A stretch of DNA of 64,000 nt from the NCBI RefSeq assembly GCF_002563795.1, contig NZ_PDJL01000006.1, positions 248,001-312,000 on the forward strand. Direction: 5' to 3'. This document shows positions 37,399-46,551 of this stretch, in pieces; the stretch's first letter is position 1, and every line of letters begins with the position of its first letter. This stretch comes from Vibrio sp. ES.051. GTDB taxonomy: Bacteria; Pseudomonadota; Gammaproteobacteria; Enterobacterales; Vibrionaceae. The translations under genes were made by a program, and so were the position numbers. Under the pieces are notes generated by a model, which was not told the origin of the DNA, ran no database searches, and saw nothing but the letters and a program-made list of their open reading frames with translations.

Positions 37399-37997
37399 GC
37401 TAGCATCTCCTCAACTTGCTTAACTGCCTCAGCAGTCATTACAACTTTGTCGAACGCGATTAGAGAAACTGGATCGATACCAGCAACGTCACGTGCGTCA
37501 ACTTTGTATAGGTTACGAGCCGCTAGGAATAGATTCTCATCTACTTCGCTAGTCACGATTAGAGCGTCTGTAAGCTCAAGCTCTTTGAGCTTAGCGACTA
37601 AATCTTTAGTCTTTGGTGCTTCAACTGAGAAGTTATCAACAACGATTAAACGCTCTTGACGAACAAGCTCAGAAAGAATGCTCTTCATAGCACCACGGTA
37701 CATTTTTTTGTTTACTTTTTGGCTGTGATCTTGTGGTTTCGCAGCAAAAGTAACACCACCTGTACGCCAGATTGGGCTACGAATTGTACCAGCACGCGCA
37801 CGGCCAGTACCTTTTTGGCGCCATGGCTTAGCGCCACCGCCAGAAACTTCTGAACGTGTTTTTTGAGCACGAGTACCTTGACGAGCACCTGCTGCAAACG
37901 CAACAACTACTTGGTGTACAAGAGCTTCGTTAAACTCACGTCCGAAAGTAGTTTCGGAAACAGTTAGTGCATCGGCACCTTTAACCATTAGTTCCAT
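37395..37997 (-). CDS. rplD: 50S ribosomal protein L4
   Basis: The 200 residues contain the L4 tunnel loop GGAKPWRQKGTGRARAGTIR. In E. coli, L4 represses its own S10 operon through the mRNA leader by transcription termination and translation block; a structured leader is present upstream of rpsJ here too. Confidence 0.98.
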   Translation of the reverse strand: MELMVKGADALTVSETTFGREFNEALVHQVVVAFAAGARQGTRAQKTRSEVSGGGAKPWRQKGTGRARAGTIRSPIWRTGGVTFAAKPQDHSQKVNKKMYRGAMKSILSELVRQERLIVVDNFSVEAPKTKDLVAKLKELELTDALIVTSEVDENLFLAARNLYKVDARDVAGIDPVSLIAFDKVVMTAEAVKQVEEMLA

Positions 37998-38014
37998 TAC
38001 TTACTCCTGAGACG

Positions 38015-38644
38015 TTATGCTTTAACAGCTGGTTTAACGATCACGTTGCCGCCAGTTGCGCCTGGTACTGCACCTTTAATAAGAAGCAGGTTGCGCTCAG
38101 CGTCAACACGTACGATCTCTAGGTTTTGAGTCGTTACACGCTCAGCACCCATATGACCTGCCATTTTCTTGCCTTTAAATACGCGACCTGGAGTCTGACA
38201 TTGACCGATAGAACCAGGAGCACGGTGAGACAATGAGTTACCGTGTGTCATATCTTGAGTACTGAAATTCCAACGCTTAACTGCGCCTTGGAAGCCTTTA
38301 CCTTTAGATGTACCAGTAACGTCTACTTTCTTAGTTTCGTTGAATAGTTCAACTGTTAGTTCTGAACCAACTTCGAACTCTTCGCCGTTTTCTAAACGGA
38401 ATTCCCAAAGACCGCGACCAGCTTCAACGCCAGCTTTAGCAAAGTGACCTGCTTCAGCTTTGTTTACGCGGTTAGCTTTCTTAGAACCAGCTGTAACCTG
38501 AATTGCTGCATAGCCATCAGTATCAAGTGTTTTCACTTGAGACACGTGGTTAGCTTCAACCTCAACAACAGTTACTGGGATAGAAACGCCTTCTTCAGTA
38601 AATACGCGGGTCATGCCCACTTTACGACCGATTAGACCAATCAT
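38015..38644 (-). CDS. rplC: 50S ribosomal protein L3
   Basis: The 209-residue L3 contains the loop GKGFQGAVKRWNFSTQDMTH and SHRAPGSIGQCQTPGRVFKG, which reaches toward the peptidyl-transferase centre. It follows rpsJ with a 14-nt gap. Confidence 0.98.
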   Translation of the reverse strand: MIGLIGRKVGMTRVFTEEGVSIPVTVVEVEANHVSQVKTLDTDGYAAIQVTAGSKKANRVNKAEAGHFAKAGVEAGRGLWEFRLENGEEFEVGSELTVELFNETKKVDVTGTSKGKGFQGAVKRWNFSTQDMTHGNSLSHRAPGSIGQCQTPGRVFKGKKMAGHMGAERVTTQNLEIVRVDAERNLLLIKGAVPGATGGNVIVKPAVKA

Positions 38645-38658
38645 ACTTCTAATCTCCC

Positions 38659-38970
38659 TTAACCTAGGCTAATTTGAACGTCAACGCCCGCAGCAAGGTC
38701 TAAACGCATTAGAGCATCAACAGTTTTGTCTGTTGGCTCGACGATGTCGATTAGACGCTTGTGAGTACGAATTTCGTACTGGTCACGTGCTTTCTTGTTA
38801 ACGTGCGGAGAGATAAGAACAGTGAAACGCTCTTTACGAGTTGGCAGTGGGATTGGACCACGAACCTGTGCGCCGGTGCGCTTAGCTGTTTCAACGATTT
38901 CCGCTGTAGAAGCATCGATTAGTTTATAATCGAAAGCTTTTAGGCGGATACGAATACGTTGGTTCTGCAT
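38659..38970 (-). CDS. rpsJ: 30S ribosomal protein S10
   Basis: The 103-residue S10/NusE starts MQNQRIRIRLKAFDYKLIDA at 38970; a longer in-frame start at 39069 would add 33 residues unlike any S10. The GPIPLPTRKERFTVLISPHV motif is present. S10 also acts as NusE in transcription antitermination. It is the first gene of the S10 cluster. Confidence 0.98.
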   Translation of the reverse strand: MQNQRIRIRLKAFDYKLIDASTAEIVETAKRTGAQVRGPIPLPTRKERFTVLISPHVNKKARDQYEIRTHKRLIDIVEPTDKTVDALMRLDLAAGVDVQISLG

Positions 38971-39272
38971 GAGACAGAGCTCCAAATTTATTAAATTACA
39001 CAAACAATATCGCCACTCAAACTCGTCAGGACGAGAGAATGCCGATTGATTTATGTGAAACCGTAGCATCCAAGATTAGGACGCATTGTCAGTTAATTTT
39101 CGATTAACTATCCCTATATGCCAAAGTCACCTCTGAGGATAGTTTTTCCGAAGAAAAGATAGCTAATTGTATTAACCGCGAACATAAGCTGAGTATACAT
39201 TACCTACCAAACTCTAAAGTTTGTTAGCTCCTCACTGCTCATTGGTTCACAACTGGCTTAACCAGTGCGCTG
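38971..39272 (-). promoter_or_regulatory. S10-operon leader with competing hairpins
   Basis: About 300 nt lie between the predicted promoter and the rpsJ ATG. On the minus strand the leader contains CAAACT-TTAG-AGTTTG, a TTTTC-TTCG-GAAAA stem, and two overlapping hairpins: ACTATCC / GGATAGT (39107-39143) and AGTTAAT-N5-ATTAACT (39091-39109), which cannot form together. The layout resembles L4-controlled S10 leaders of gammaproteobacteria; the detailed mechanism is inferred. Confidence 0.6.
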
Positions 39273-39273
39273 C

Positions 39274-39301
39274 ATTATACAGATCGCACTTTAGGTTGCA
39301 A
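39274..39301 (-). promoter_or_regulatory. S10-operon promoter
   Basis: On the minus strand a perfect TATAAT -10 (39274-39279) and TTGCAA -35 (39296-39301) are separated by 16 nt. Location 300 nt before rpsJ and downstream of the rpmE terminator fits the main promoter of the ribosomal cluster. Confidence 0.75.
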
Positions 39302-39394
39302 TAGTCGAATGAAAAATAATCGAACTTATGTGTAGCAGACGGCTTTTGCTTAGCCGCCTCCACACCATCCGCCTATGCATGCTATGACTATAAA

Positions 39395-39422
39395 CAAAAA
39401 GGACGCCGAAGCGTCCCTTTTT
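39395..39422 (-). terminator. rpmE terminator
   Basis: Hairpin GGACGC-CGAA-GCGTCC with flanking A5 and T5, 27 nt after the rpmE stop. Confidence 0.88.
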
Positions 39423-39449
39423 AAACTGTAATCGTAAAAGCGTCTGCTA

Positions 39450-39671
39450 TTATTTCTTACCGCTTGATAGTGCACCAAAACGCTTGTTGAAGCGATCAAC
39501 ACGACCACCAGTATCAACGACACGTTGCTTACCAGTGTAGAATGGGTGGCACTTGTCACACACGTCTAGGTGGATAGCTTCCTTCGCTAGCGTTGAGTTG
39601 AACTCAAAAGTGTTGCCGCAAGAACAAGTAGCACTTACTGCTTTGTATTCTGGGTGGATACCAGCTTTCAT
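39450..39671 (-). CDS. rpmE: 50S ribosomal protein L31 (zinc-binding form)
   Basis: The 73-residue L31 has four zinc ligands: Cys16, Cys18, Cys38 and Cys41 (CSC and CDKC), so it is the C+ form. Such proteins can be replaced by a zinc-free paralogue under zinc starvation in other bacteria; no paralogue is in this window. It is monocistronic and divergent from priA. Confidence 0.97.
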   Translation of the reverse strand: MKAGIHPEYKAVSATCSCGNTFEFNSTLAKEAIHLDVCDKCHPFYTGKQRVVDTGGRVDRFNKRFGALSSGKK

Positions 39672-39963
39672 GGGATAACCTCAATAGTAGGCCGTGTCGC
39701 TATACGAGTCTAAGCCGCACACCACACGTAATTAACATCAAAAGTTTGATACCGCTACAGCCTATCGCTGAAGCCATATCTCAAGGCGCGATATACTAAA
39801 GAATCAGATTGATCGGATCAACATATTTGGCAACTTTTTCGCCACTTTTTTAGCCAGACTGGCTCCATTGACAAGGTTCATACCCAAACATGCAGCTTTA
39901 CTCGAGTGTCCACATCGATTTTAATAGACTCTACACTCCTTTCTATTTTATAGCTCAGAATCT

Positions 39964-42165
39964 ATGCGCCCGTCCATTGCTAGAGTGGCATTACCCGTAC
40001 CACTCGACAAACAATTTGATTACACCATTCCGGGGCACTTGTTTCCGATCATTGGCGGACGGGTATCAGTTCCGTTTGGACGCCAGACCCTTGTTGGCAT
40101 TGTCATTGCCATGGTCAACCACTCCGACTTTCCAAAGGAGCAACTAAAACCACTCAAGGCGGTTTTGGATTCAAGTCCTATTTGGCCAGAAAAGCTGTAT
40201 TCTCTGCTGACTTGGTGCAGCCAGTTCTATCAATATCCGCTGGGTGACACACTACACAACGCGATGCCCGCCGCGCTAAGAAAAGGCAAACCCGCGGATT
40301 TTGCTACCTTGCAAGAATGGCAACTTACTGACGCGGGTAAAAACAAATTAATGCAAGGGCTTGGGCGTGCTGTGAAACAACAACGAGCTTTACAGATGAT
40401 GATTGGTGGTGCTGTGTCTCACCAAGAAATGCTTGAACAAGAAATATCCTCAACTGTATTAAAAACACTAGAGGAAAAGGGTTGGATTGAACGTATAGAG
40501 AAAAAGCCGATCATTAGCCAGTGGCAGCTTCCGATTGAACGTGACGTTGAAAAACCAAAACTCAACCATGAGCAAGCTTTAGCCATTGCTAGCGTCAATA
40601 GCCAAACCGGCTTTGCTTGTTATTTATTAGAAGGGGTCACTGGCTCAGGTAAGACCGAGGTTTATCTCAACCTCATTAAACCGGTGCTCGAGAAAGGTAA
40701 GCAGGCATTGGTGCTGGTACCCGAAATTGGTTTAACGCCGCAAACCATCAACCGCTTTAAACGTCGCTTTAATGTTCCTGTTGATGTCATTCACTCCGGC
40801 TTAAATGAAACTGAACGTCTTAATGCTTGGTTATCAGCTCGAGATAAAGCTGCTGGCATCATTATCGGCACCCGCTCTGCACTACTAACACCTTTTGCCG
40901 CTCTCGGCATCATCATCGTCGATGAAGAACATGACATCTCTTACAAGCAACAGGATAGTTTGCGCTACCACGCTCGTGACGTCGCCGTGATGCGTGCACA
41001 CAAAGAACAAGTACCGATAATACTGGGCTCGGCAACGCCGGCATTAGAAACACTGCATAATGCATTGTCAGGCAAGTACCACCACCTTACCCTAACGCAA
41101 CGTGCAGGCTCAGCTGTACCGACGACAAACAAAGTTTTAGATGTAAAAGGCCAATATTTAGAAAGCGGTTTGTCTGCCACGCTCATCGCTGAAATGCGCA
41201 AGCACTTAAAAGCGGGCAACCAAGTCATGCTGTTCCTCAATCGCCGTGGTTTCTCTCCAGCACTGATGTGTCATGAATGTGGCTGGATTGCAGAGTGTAA
41301 ACGCTGCGATGCTTACTATACATTTCATCAATACAGTAATGAAATCCGCTGCCATCATTGTGGTTCTCAACAACCCGTAATTCATCAGTGCCATGGGTGT
41401 GGCTCTACACAATTAGTGACTGTTGGCGTTGGAACTGAACAACTGGAACAACAACTCGCTCAACTCTTCCCCGAATACAAAGCGATACGGATAGACAGAG
41501 ACAGCACTCGCAGGAAAGGCAGCTTAGAAAATGCGCTCGAGTCAATTCACAAAGGTGAATTTCAAATTCTCATCGGCACCCAGATGCTCGCAAAAGGCCA
41601 CCATTTCCCAAATGTCACTCTCGTCGCACTACTTGATGTGGATGGATCATTATACAGCAGTGACTTCCGCGCTTCTGAACGCCTCGCACAACTGTTTATT
41701 CAAGTTGCGGGACGGGCTGGCCGCGCAAGTAAACCCGGAGAAGTCGTTTTACAAACCCACCACCCTGAGCACAGCTTATTACAAGCATTGCTGCAAAAAG
41801 ATTACCGCCACTTTGCGAACACTGCATTGGAAGAGCGTAAACTCGCACAGCTTCCACCCTATAGTTTCCTGACCTTATTTAAAGCAGAATCCAACCAAAG
41901 CGAGATTGTTGAAAACTTTCTACGCCAAGTCCGTTTCACTTTAGAATCTCATCCTTTATTTGATGACACATGTCTGGTCCTCGGCCCCACCCCTTCACCA
42001 CTCGCCAAGCGGGCTGGCAAATATCGCTGGCAGCTTTTGTTACAAACTCAGCACCGCTCATTGATGCAAAAGTTATTAACCAGTGCTAAACCTGCGATTG
42101 AGTTGTTGCCAAATGCGAAGAAAGTACGCTGGAATTTAGACATAGAACCACAAGACCTCAGCTAG
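39964..42165 (+). CDS. priA: Primosomal protein N' (replication restart helicase PriA)
   Basis: The 733-residue superfamily 2 helicase reloads the replisome at stalled forks. Segments in order: N-terminal 3'-DNA-binding domain (VALPVPLDKQFDYTIPG), Walker A GVTGSGKTEVYL (about residue 222), DEEH box in IIIVDEEHD, zinc-binding Cys clusters (CHECGWIAECKRC, CHHCG, CHGCG, about 436-480), and motif V/VI GRAGRASKPGEVVLQT. It is read divergently from rpmE. Confidence 0.98.
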   Translation: MRPSIARVALPVPLDKQFDYTIPGHLFPIIGGRVSVPFGRQTLVGIVIAMVNHSDFPKEQLKPLKAVLDSSPIWPEKLYSLLTWCSQFYQYPLGDTLHNAMPAALRKGKPADFATLQEWQLTDAGKNKLMQGLGRAVKQQRALQMMIGGAVSHQEMLEQEISSTVLKTLEEKGWIERIEKKPIISQWQLPIERDVEKPKLNHEQALAIASVNSQTGFACYLLEGVTGSGKTEVYLNLIKPVLEKGKQALVLVPEIGLTPQTINRFKRRFNVPVDVIHSGLNETERLNAWLSARDKAAGIIIGTRSALLTPFAALGIIIVDEEHDISYKQQDSLRYHARDVAVMRAHKEQVPIILGSATPALETLHNALSGKYHHLTLTQRAGSAVPTTNKVLDVKGQYLESGLSATLIAEMRKHLKAGNQVMLFLNRRGFSPALMCHECGWIAECKRCDAYYTFHQYSNEIRCHHCGSQQPVIHQCHGCGSTQLVTVGVGTEQLEQQLAQLFPEYKAIRIDRDSTRRKGSLENALESIHKGEFQILIGTQMLAKGHHFPNVTLVALLDVDGSLYSSDFRASERLAQLFIQVAGRAGRASKPGEVVLQTHHPEHSLLQALLQKDYRHFANTALEERKLAQLPPYSFLTLFKAESNQSEIVENFLRQVRFTLESHPLFDDTCLVLGPTPSPLAKRAGKYRWQLLLQTQHRSLMQKLLTSAKPAIELLPNAKKVRWNLDIEPQDLS

Positions 42166-42200
42166 CAAACGTTTAACCATGTAATGAATTACCTTTTAAC

Positions 42201-42214
42201 GTGACACGGATCAC
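42201..42214. promoter_or_regulatory. Candidate CRP site upstream of cytR
   Basis: GTGA-N6-TCAC with flanks close to TGTGA-N6-TCACA (CGTGACACGGATCACA) lies 270 nt before cytR in a 322-nt space with no gene. CRP control of cytR is known in E. coli. The remaining part of this space shows no other convincing element. Confidence 0.55.
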
Positions 42215-42487
42215 ATTCAGATTGCGTTTTTTGTTAAACAGACCGTAACTTTCACTTTAGAAATGAATAGACTATCCCAATGAGTAAAGTCTACCGTGAC
42301 TTGAGCACACAGACTTAGGTTGAATAATGACTATTCCCATAAATTGATGTCGCAGTGAAAAACCCAATTTTCCACCTGTAAACACGAATTGAGCGATGAG
42401 CAGGCGCTGATTTATCTTGGTTTGAGTACTTCGACTTCAAAGCAGGAATAACATCGTCTTAGCAAAATAAATGAGAGGTTAAAAACT

Positions 42488-43495
42488 ATGGCGACAATGA
42501 AGGATGTTGCCCAGCTTGCGGGAGTGTCTACGGCTACGGTATCTCGAGCATTAATGAATCCAGAAAAAGTCTCCTCTTCAACCAGAAAAAGAGTGGAAGA
42601 TGCCGTACTTGAAGCGGGTTATTCTCCGAATTCATTAGCGCGAAATTTACGTAGAAACGAATCGAAGACCATTGTCACCATCGTCCCTGATATCTGTGAT
42701 CCCTACTTCTCAGAGATCATTCGTGGTATCGAAGATGCAGCCATGGAACATGGCTACCTCGTCCTATTGGGGGATAGTGGTCAACAGAAAAAACGCGAAA
42801 GTTCTTTCGTGAACCTTGTTTTTACTAAGCAAGCTGATGGCATGTTGTTACTTGGCACCGATTTACCGTTTGATGTCAGTAAACCTGAACAAAAAAACTT
42901 ACCGCCCATGGTCATGGCCTGTGAGTTTGCGCCCGAGCTTGAACTTCCAACCGTTCATATTGATAACCTGACATCAGCCTTTGAAGCCGTGAACTACCTA
43001 ACTCAGTTAGGCCATAAACGCATCGCACAAATCTCAGGGCCAGAGGCGGCTATTTTGTGTCAGTTCCGTCAGCAAGGGTATCAACAAGCACTTCGTCGCG
43101 CCGGAATTAGTAAAGAGCCACAATACAGCGTGATCACCGAGTTTTCTTTTGATGGCGGAGCCAAAGCCGTTCGTAAATTGCTCGAACTGCCCGAGCCACC
43201 TACCGCGATTTTCTGTCACTGTGACACCATGGCCATTGGCGCCATCCAAGAAGCCAAAAAACTCGGCTTGCGTGTCCCACAAGATCTCTCAGTGGTGGGT
43301 TTTGATGACATTAACTTCGCTCAATATTGCGATCCACCGCTAACGACCATTTCTCAGCCTCGCTATGAGATTGGCCGACAAGCCATGTTGATGATGCTAG
43401 AGATGCTCAAAGGTCACGACGTACATTCCGGCTCGCGCCTATTGGAAACCAATCTCATCGTTCGTGGTAGCGCTGCGCCGCCGCAACGCCCATAA
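42488..43495 (+). CDS. cytR: LacI-family repressor CytR
   Basis: The 335-residue regulator has an N-terminal helix-turn-helix (MKDVAQLAGVSTATVSRAL, about 3-22) and a periplasmic-binding-protein-like effector domain. Similarity to CytR covers the full length, for example VPDICDPYFSEIIRGIEDAA. CytR represses nucleoside uptake and catabolism genes with CRP and is induced by cytidine; in vibrios it also affects competence. Its own position beside priA and ftsN matches other gammaproteobacteria. Confidence 0.95.
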   Translation: MATMKDVAQLAGVSTATVSRALMNPEKVSSSTRKRVEDAVLEAGYSPNSLARNLRRNESKTIVTIVPDICDPYFSEIIRGIEDAAMEHGYLVLLGDSGQQKKRESSFVNLVFTKQADGMLLLGTDLPFDVSKPEQKNLPPMVMACEFAPELELPTVHIDNLTSAFEAVNYLTQLGHKRIAQISGPEAAILCQFRQQGYQQALRRAGISKEPQYSVITEFSFDGGAKAVRKLLELPEPPTAIFCHCDTMAIGAIQEAKKLGLRVPQDLSVVGFDDINFAQYCDPPLTTISQPRYEIGRQAMLMMLEMLKGHDVHSGSRLLETNLIVRGSAAPPQRP

Positions 43496-43538
43496 GTTTT
43501 ATAGCGTGGGAGCAACGAGCTGTCCATGCAAACACGAC

Positions 43539-43567
43539 AGCGGCGCTAATGATGCGCCGCTTTTTTA
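43539..43567 (+). terminator. cytR terminator
   Basis: AGCGGCGC / GCGCCGCT 8-bp stem, 7-nt loop, T6 tail, 44 nt after the stop. Confidence 0.9.
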
Positions 43568-43713
43568 TTCCGTCATTAAAACTCATTGTTTTAATCGTGC
43601 CCATATGTGCCAGGTTATTGGGTCTTAACTATCAAGATTCTATCAATAGGGTGTTTTCTCAACCCGTTCTGGATTAACATATTTACAAGAATCCTTGATG
43701 ACCAGAAGTAACC

Positions 43714-44259
43714 GTGGCAAATAGAGATTATGTGAGACGGGGGCGAGGTGCTCCCAAAAAATCGACAAAAAAGCAGCCGTCTAACAAGAAACCTTGGCGT
43801 AGTAGCCTATTAGCAATCTTGCTCGTCGGAGGGTTTGGTTATGGGCTTTACCTATTGAGTAATGATCCAGAACCTAAGCAGCCGGTTGTAAAGCAGCCAA
43901 CAACAACCGTCAATACAACCAAGCCGAAAAAAACATTACCCCCTCCCCCTGAAGAGAAATGGGAATATGTCGAGTCATTACCGAAACGAGAAGTGGAAGT
44001 TGTGGCGAAAGAAATTGAAGTTTCTAAAATTCCTTACATTATGCAATGTGGCGCTTACAAAACTCGAGCGCAGGCAGAAGAGCGTAAGTTATCAATCGCC
44101 TTCCAAGGGATGTCGAGTAAAATACGCAAAAAAGAAGGCAGCTCTTGGTATCGAGTGGTGCTAGGGCCTTACAAATTCAAACGGGATGCTGAGCGAGAAC
44201 GCCATAAACTGCAGCGCGCTAAAATCGAGCCGTGTGCGATTTGGAAAGAAAATCTATAG
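43714..44259 (+). CDS. ftsN: Cell-division protein FtsN
   Basis: A 181-residue bitopic protein that triggers septal peptidoglycan synthesis. The start is GTG at 43714 and gives the conserved cytoplasmic N-terminus ANRDYVRRGRGAPKK. One membrane segment lies at about 30-48 (SSLLAILLVGGFGYGLYLL), followed by a Pro-rich linker and a C-terminal SPOR domain (about 108-181, IPYIMQCGAYKTRAQAEERK). The two SPOR cysteines are present. Confidence 0.95.
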   Translation: MANRDYVRRGRGAPKKSTKKQPSNKKPWRSSLLAILLVGGFGYGLYLLSNDPEPKQPVVKQPTTTVNTTKPKKTLPPPPEEKWEYVESLPKREVEVVAKEIEVSKIPYIMQCGAYKTRAQAEERKLSIAFQGMSSKIRKKEGSSWYRVVLGPYKFKRDAERERHKLQRAKIEPCAIWKENL

Positions 44260-44288
44260 TTCTAGTCCTCATTGAATGAATCAATTTA

Positions 44289-44318
44289 AAGACCAACAAG
44301 GGCAACCCTGTTGGTCTT
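44289..44318 (+). terminator. ftsN terminator
   Basis: AAGACCAACA / TGTTGGTCTT, a 10-bp stem with an inner GGG/CCC pairing. It is followed by TGTTGCTTT rather than a pure T-run. Confidence 0.8.
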
Positions 44319-44494
44319 GTTGCTTTACCCAGATAACCTCTAAACGGTGGGTTCTGCGAGTCGAGGAATCTAACCAAAAAGTGTGCGCATCAAAAGCATT
44401 CTGGTGCATATGACCAGCATTCAGCAGCTAGATTGTGAATCATATTCGTTTCTCACTGCCGAACATAACGTCTAAGTTCGAAAAACGCTCTCCC

Positions 44495-44524
44495 CTTGAA
44501 TCCCTAATTTCTCCCCCCCATATA
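44495..44524 (+). promoter_or_regulatory. Heat-shock (sigma-32) promoter of hslVU
   Basis: CTTGAAT at 44495 and CCCCATATA at 44516 are separated by 14 nt, a very close match to the sigma-32 consensus CTTGAAA-N(11-16)-CCCCATNT. It is 40 nt ahead of hslV, a classical heat-shock operon. Confidence 0.85.
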
Positions 44525-44563
44525 CAGAATTAAATCCAAAAAGAAATAATCAAGAGGTCGACT

Positions 44564-45115
44564 GTGACTACCATTGTATCTGTACGTCGAAACAATAAAG
44601 TCGTCATCGCGGGTGATGGCCAAGTATCTCTAGGCAACACCGTCATGAAAGGTAACGCGCGCAAAGTTCGTCGCCTATATAACAATCAAGTATTAGCTGG
44701 TTTCGCTGGCGGTACGGCGGATGCCTTTACCCTATTTGAGCGCTTTGAAAGCAAACTGCAAATGCACCAAGGTCATCTGACTAAGGCGGCAGTAGAGCTA
44801 GCCAAAGACTGGCGTAGCGATCGCGCTCTTCGTAAACTAGAAGCCCTTCTTGCCGTCGCGGACGAAACCACATCGTTGATCATCACAGGTAACGGTGATG
44901 TGGTACAGCCAGAGCATGACTTGATTGCGATTGGCTCCGGTGGTGCTTACGCCCAAGCAGCCGCAATAGCGCTGCTGGAGAACTCCGACTTAGATGCTCG
45001 CGAAATCGCGGAAAAAGCGCTAAACATCGCAGGTGATATTTGTGTATTCACCAACCACAACCACACTGTAGAAGAGCTAGAATCAACTACAGAACTTGCA
45101 AATCCAACAGCGTAA
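44564..45115 (+). CDS. hslV: HslV (ClpQ) protease subunit
   Basis: The 183-residue proteolytic subunit of the HslUV protease. The start is GTG at 44564. The catalytic Thr is residue 2 (TTIVSVRRN after Met removal), followed by GDGQVSLGNTVMKGNARKVR. It forms the dodecamer capped by HslU. It is first in the hslVU operon, behind a sigma-32 promoter. Confidence 0.97.
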   Translation: MTTIVSVRRNNKVVIAGDGQVSLGNTVMKGNARKVRRLYNNQVLAGFAGGTADAFTLFERFESKLQMHQGHLTKAAVELAKDWRSDRALRKLEALLAVADETTSLIITGNGDVVQPEHDLIAIGSGGAYAQAAAIALLENSDLDAREIAEKALNIAGDICVFTNHNHTVEELESTTELANPTA

Positions 45116-45138
45116 TCGTAACGAAGTAAGGAAAGAAT

Positions 45139-46470
45139 ATGTCTGAAATGACACCTCGCGAAATCGTCCATGAGCTGAACCGCCATATCATTGGGCAAGA
45201 AAAAGCAAAACGTTCGGTTGCGATTGCACTTCGTAACCGCTGGCGTCGTATGCAGCTTGAAGAAAGTTTGCGTGCAGAAGTCACCCCAAAGAATATTCTA
45301 ATGATTGGTCCTACTGGTGTTGGTAAGACCGAAATCGCTCGCCGCTTAGCAAAACTGGCAAATGCACCGTTCATCAAAGTCGAAGCAACAAAATTCACCG
45401 AAGTGGGTTATGTTGGTAAGGAAGTCGAAACGATTATTCGTGACCTTACGGATGTCGCCGTAAAGTTGACTCATCAGCAAGAGATGGAAAAAGTAAAATT
45501 TCGCGCTGAAGAGCAAGCAGAAGAACGTATTCTTGATGCATTACTACCACCTGCACGAGACAGCTGGGGGCAAGCAGAACAAACTGAGGAGTCGTCTCAT
45601 ACACGCCAAGTTTTCCGTAAAAAACTACGTGAAGGCCAACTAGACGATAAAGAAATCGATATCGACGTGGCCGCACCACAAATGGGGGTGGAAATCATGG
45701 CACCTCCGGGCATGGAAGAAATGACGAACCAGTTACAAGGCATGTTCCAAAACCTGGCTGGTGATACCAAGAAAAAGCGTAAGCTAAAGATCAAAGATGC
45801 ACTGAAGGCGCTTGTTGAAGAAGAAGCAGCAAAACTAGTGAATCAGGAAGAGCTGAAAGAAGCAGCCATTTACAACGTAGAAAACAACGGCATCGTGTTT
45901 GTCGATGAGATCGATAAAATCTGTAAACGCGGTGAAAGTTCTGGTCCAGACGTTTCCCGTGAAGGCGTTCAGCGTGATTTACTACCATTGATTGAAGGCT
46001 GCACCGTTTCCACCAAGCACGGCATGGTAAAAACAGACCACATTCTGTTTGTTGCCTCTGGCGCATTCCAAGTTGCTAAACCCTCTGATTTGATCCCAGA
46101 ACTGCAAGGCCGCTTACCAATTCGCGTAGAACTTGAAGCACTAAGCAGTAATGATTTCAAACGCATCCTGACAGAACCGAAAGCATCTTTGACAGAACAA
46201 TACGTGGCATTGATGAAAACGGAAGACGTAGACATCGAGTTCACGGAAGACGGTATCACACAAATTGCGGAAGCCGCTTGGACGGTGAATGAAAGCACAG
46301 AAAACATCGGTGCTCGTCGTTTGCATACCGTCATGGAACGCTTGATGGATGAAATTTCTTATGACGCTGCAGAACAATCAGGGGCGAAATTTGTCATTAA
46401 TGCCGCTTATGTGAAAGAACGTTTAGGCGATACCATTGAAGATGAAGATCTAAGCCGCTTTATTCTTTAG
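45139..46470 (+). CDS. hslU: HslU (ClpY) AAA+ unfoldase
   Basis: The 443-residue ATPase unfolds substrates for HslV. Walker A is GPTGVGKTE (residues 57-65), Walker B is GIVFVDEIDK (about 250-259), sensor segment ELQGRLPIRVEL, and the C-terminal EDLSRFIL inserts in HslV. A central I domain covers about 110-230. It starts 24 nt after hslV and is followed by a hairpin whose loop carries an IS element. Confidence 0.97.
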   Translation: MSEMTPREIVHELNRHIIGQEKAKRSVAIALRNRWRRMQLEESLRAEVTPKNILMIGPTGVGKTEIARRLAKLANAPFIKVEATKFTEVGYVGKEVETIIRDLTDVAVKLTHQQEMEKVKFRAEEQAEERILDALLPPARDSWGQAEQTEESSHTRQVFRKKLREGQLDDKEIDIDVAAPQMGVEIMAPPGMEEMTNQLQGMFQNLAGDTKKKRKLKIKDALKALVEEEAAKLVNQEELKEAAIYNVENNGIVFVDEIDKICKRGESSGPDVSREGVQRDLLPLIEGCTVSTKHGMVKTDHILFVASGAFQVAKPSDLIPELQGRLPIRVELEALSSNDFKRILTEPKASLTEQYVALMKTEDVDIEFTEDGITQIAEAAWTVNESTENIGARRLHTVMERLMDEISYDAAEQSGAKFVINAAYVKERLGDTIEDEDLSRFIL

Positions 46471-46502
46471 TCGCCCCCCTCACTGCACAAGCCCAGAAGT
46501 CC

Positions 46503-46505
46503 TAT
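46503..46505. repeat. 3-bp target-site duplication, left copy (TAT)
   Basis: TAT directly precedes the left IS end; a matching TAT at 47929-47931 follows the right end, as expected for an IS150-group transposition. Confidence 0.85.
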
Positions 46506-46551
46506 TGAACTGACCCCCAATAGTTGGACACCAATTATTGGGGGTCTTTTT

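Noticed and set aside
25188..39000. tRNA or rRNA genes within the ribosomal protein region
   Set aside because: No cloverleaf or rRNA-like sequence was seen; all space is protein-coding or short spacer.
38971..39069. 33-residue N-terminal extension of S10
   Set aside because: The extension overlaps the leader, has no ribosome-binding site and is unlike any S10; the ATG at 38970 is correct.
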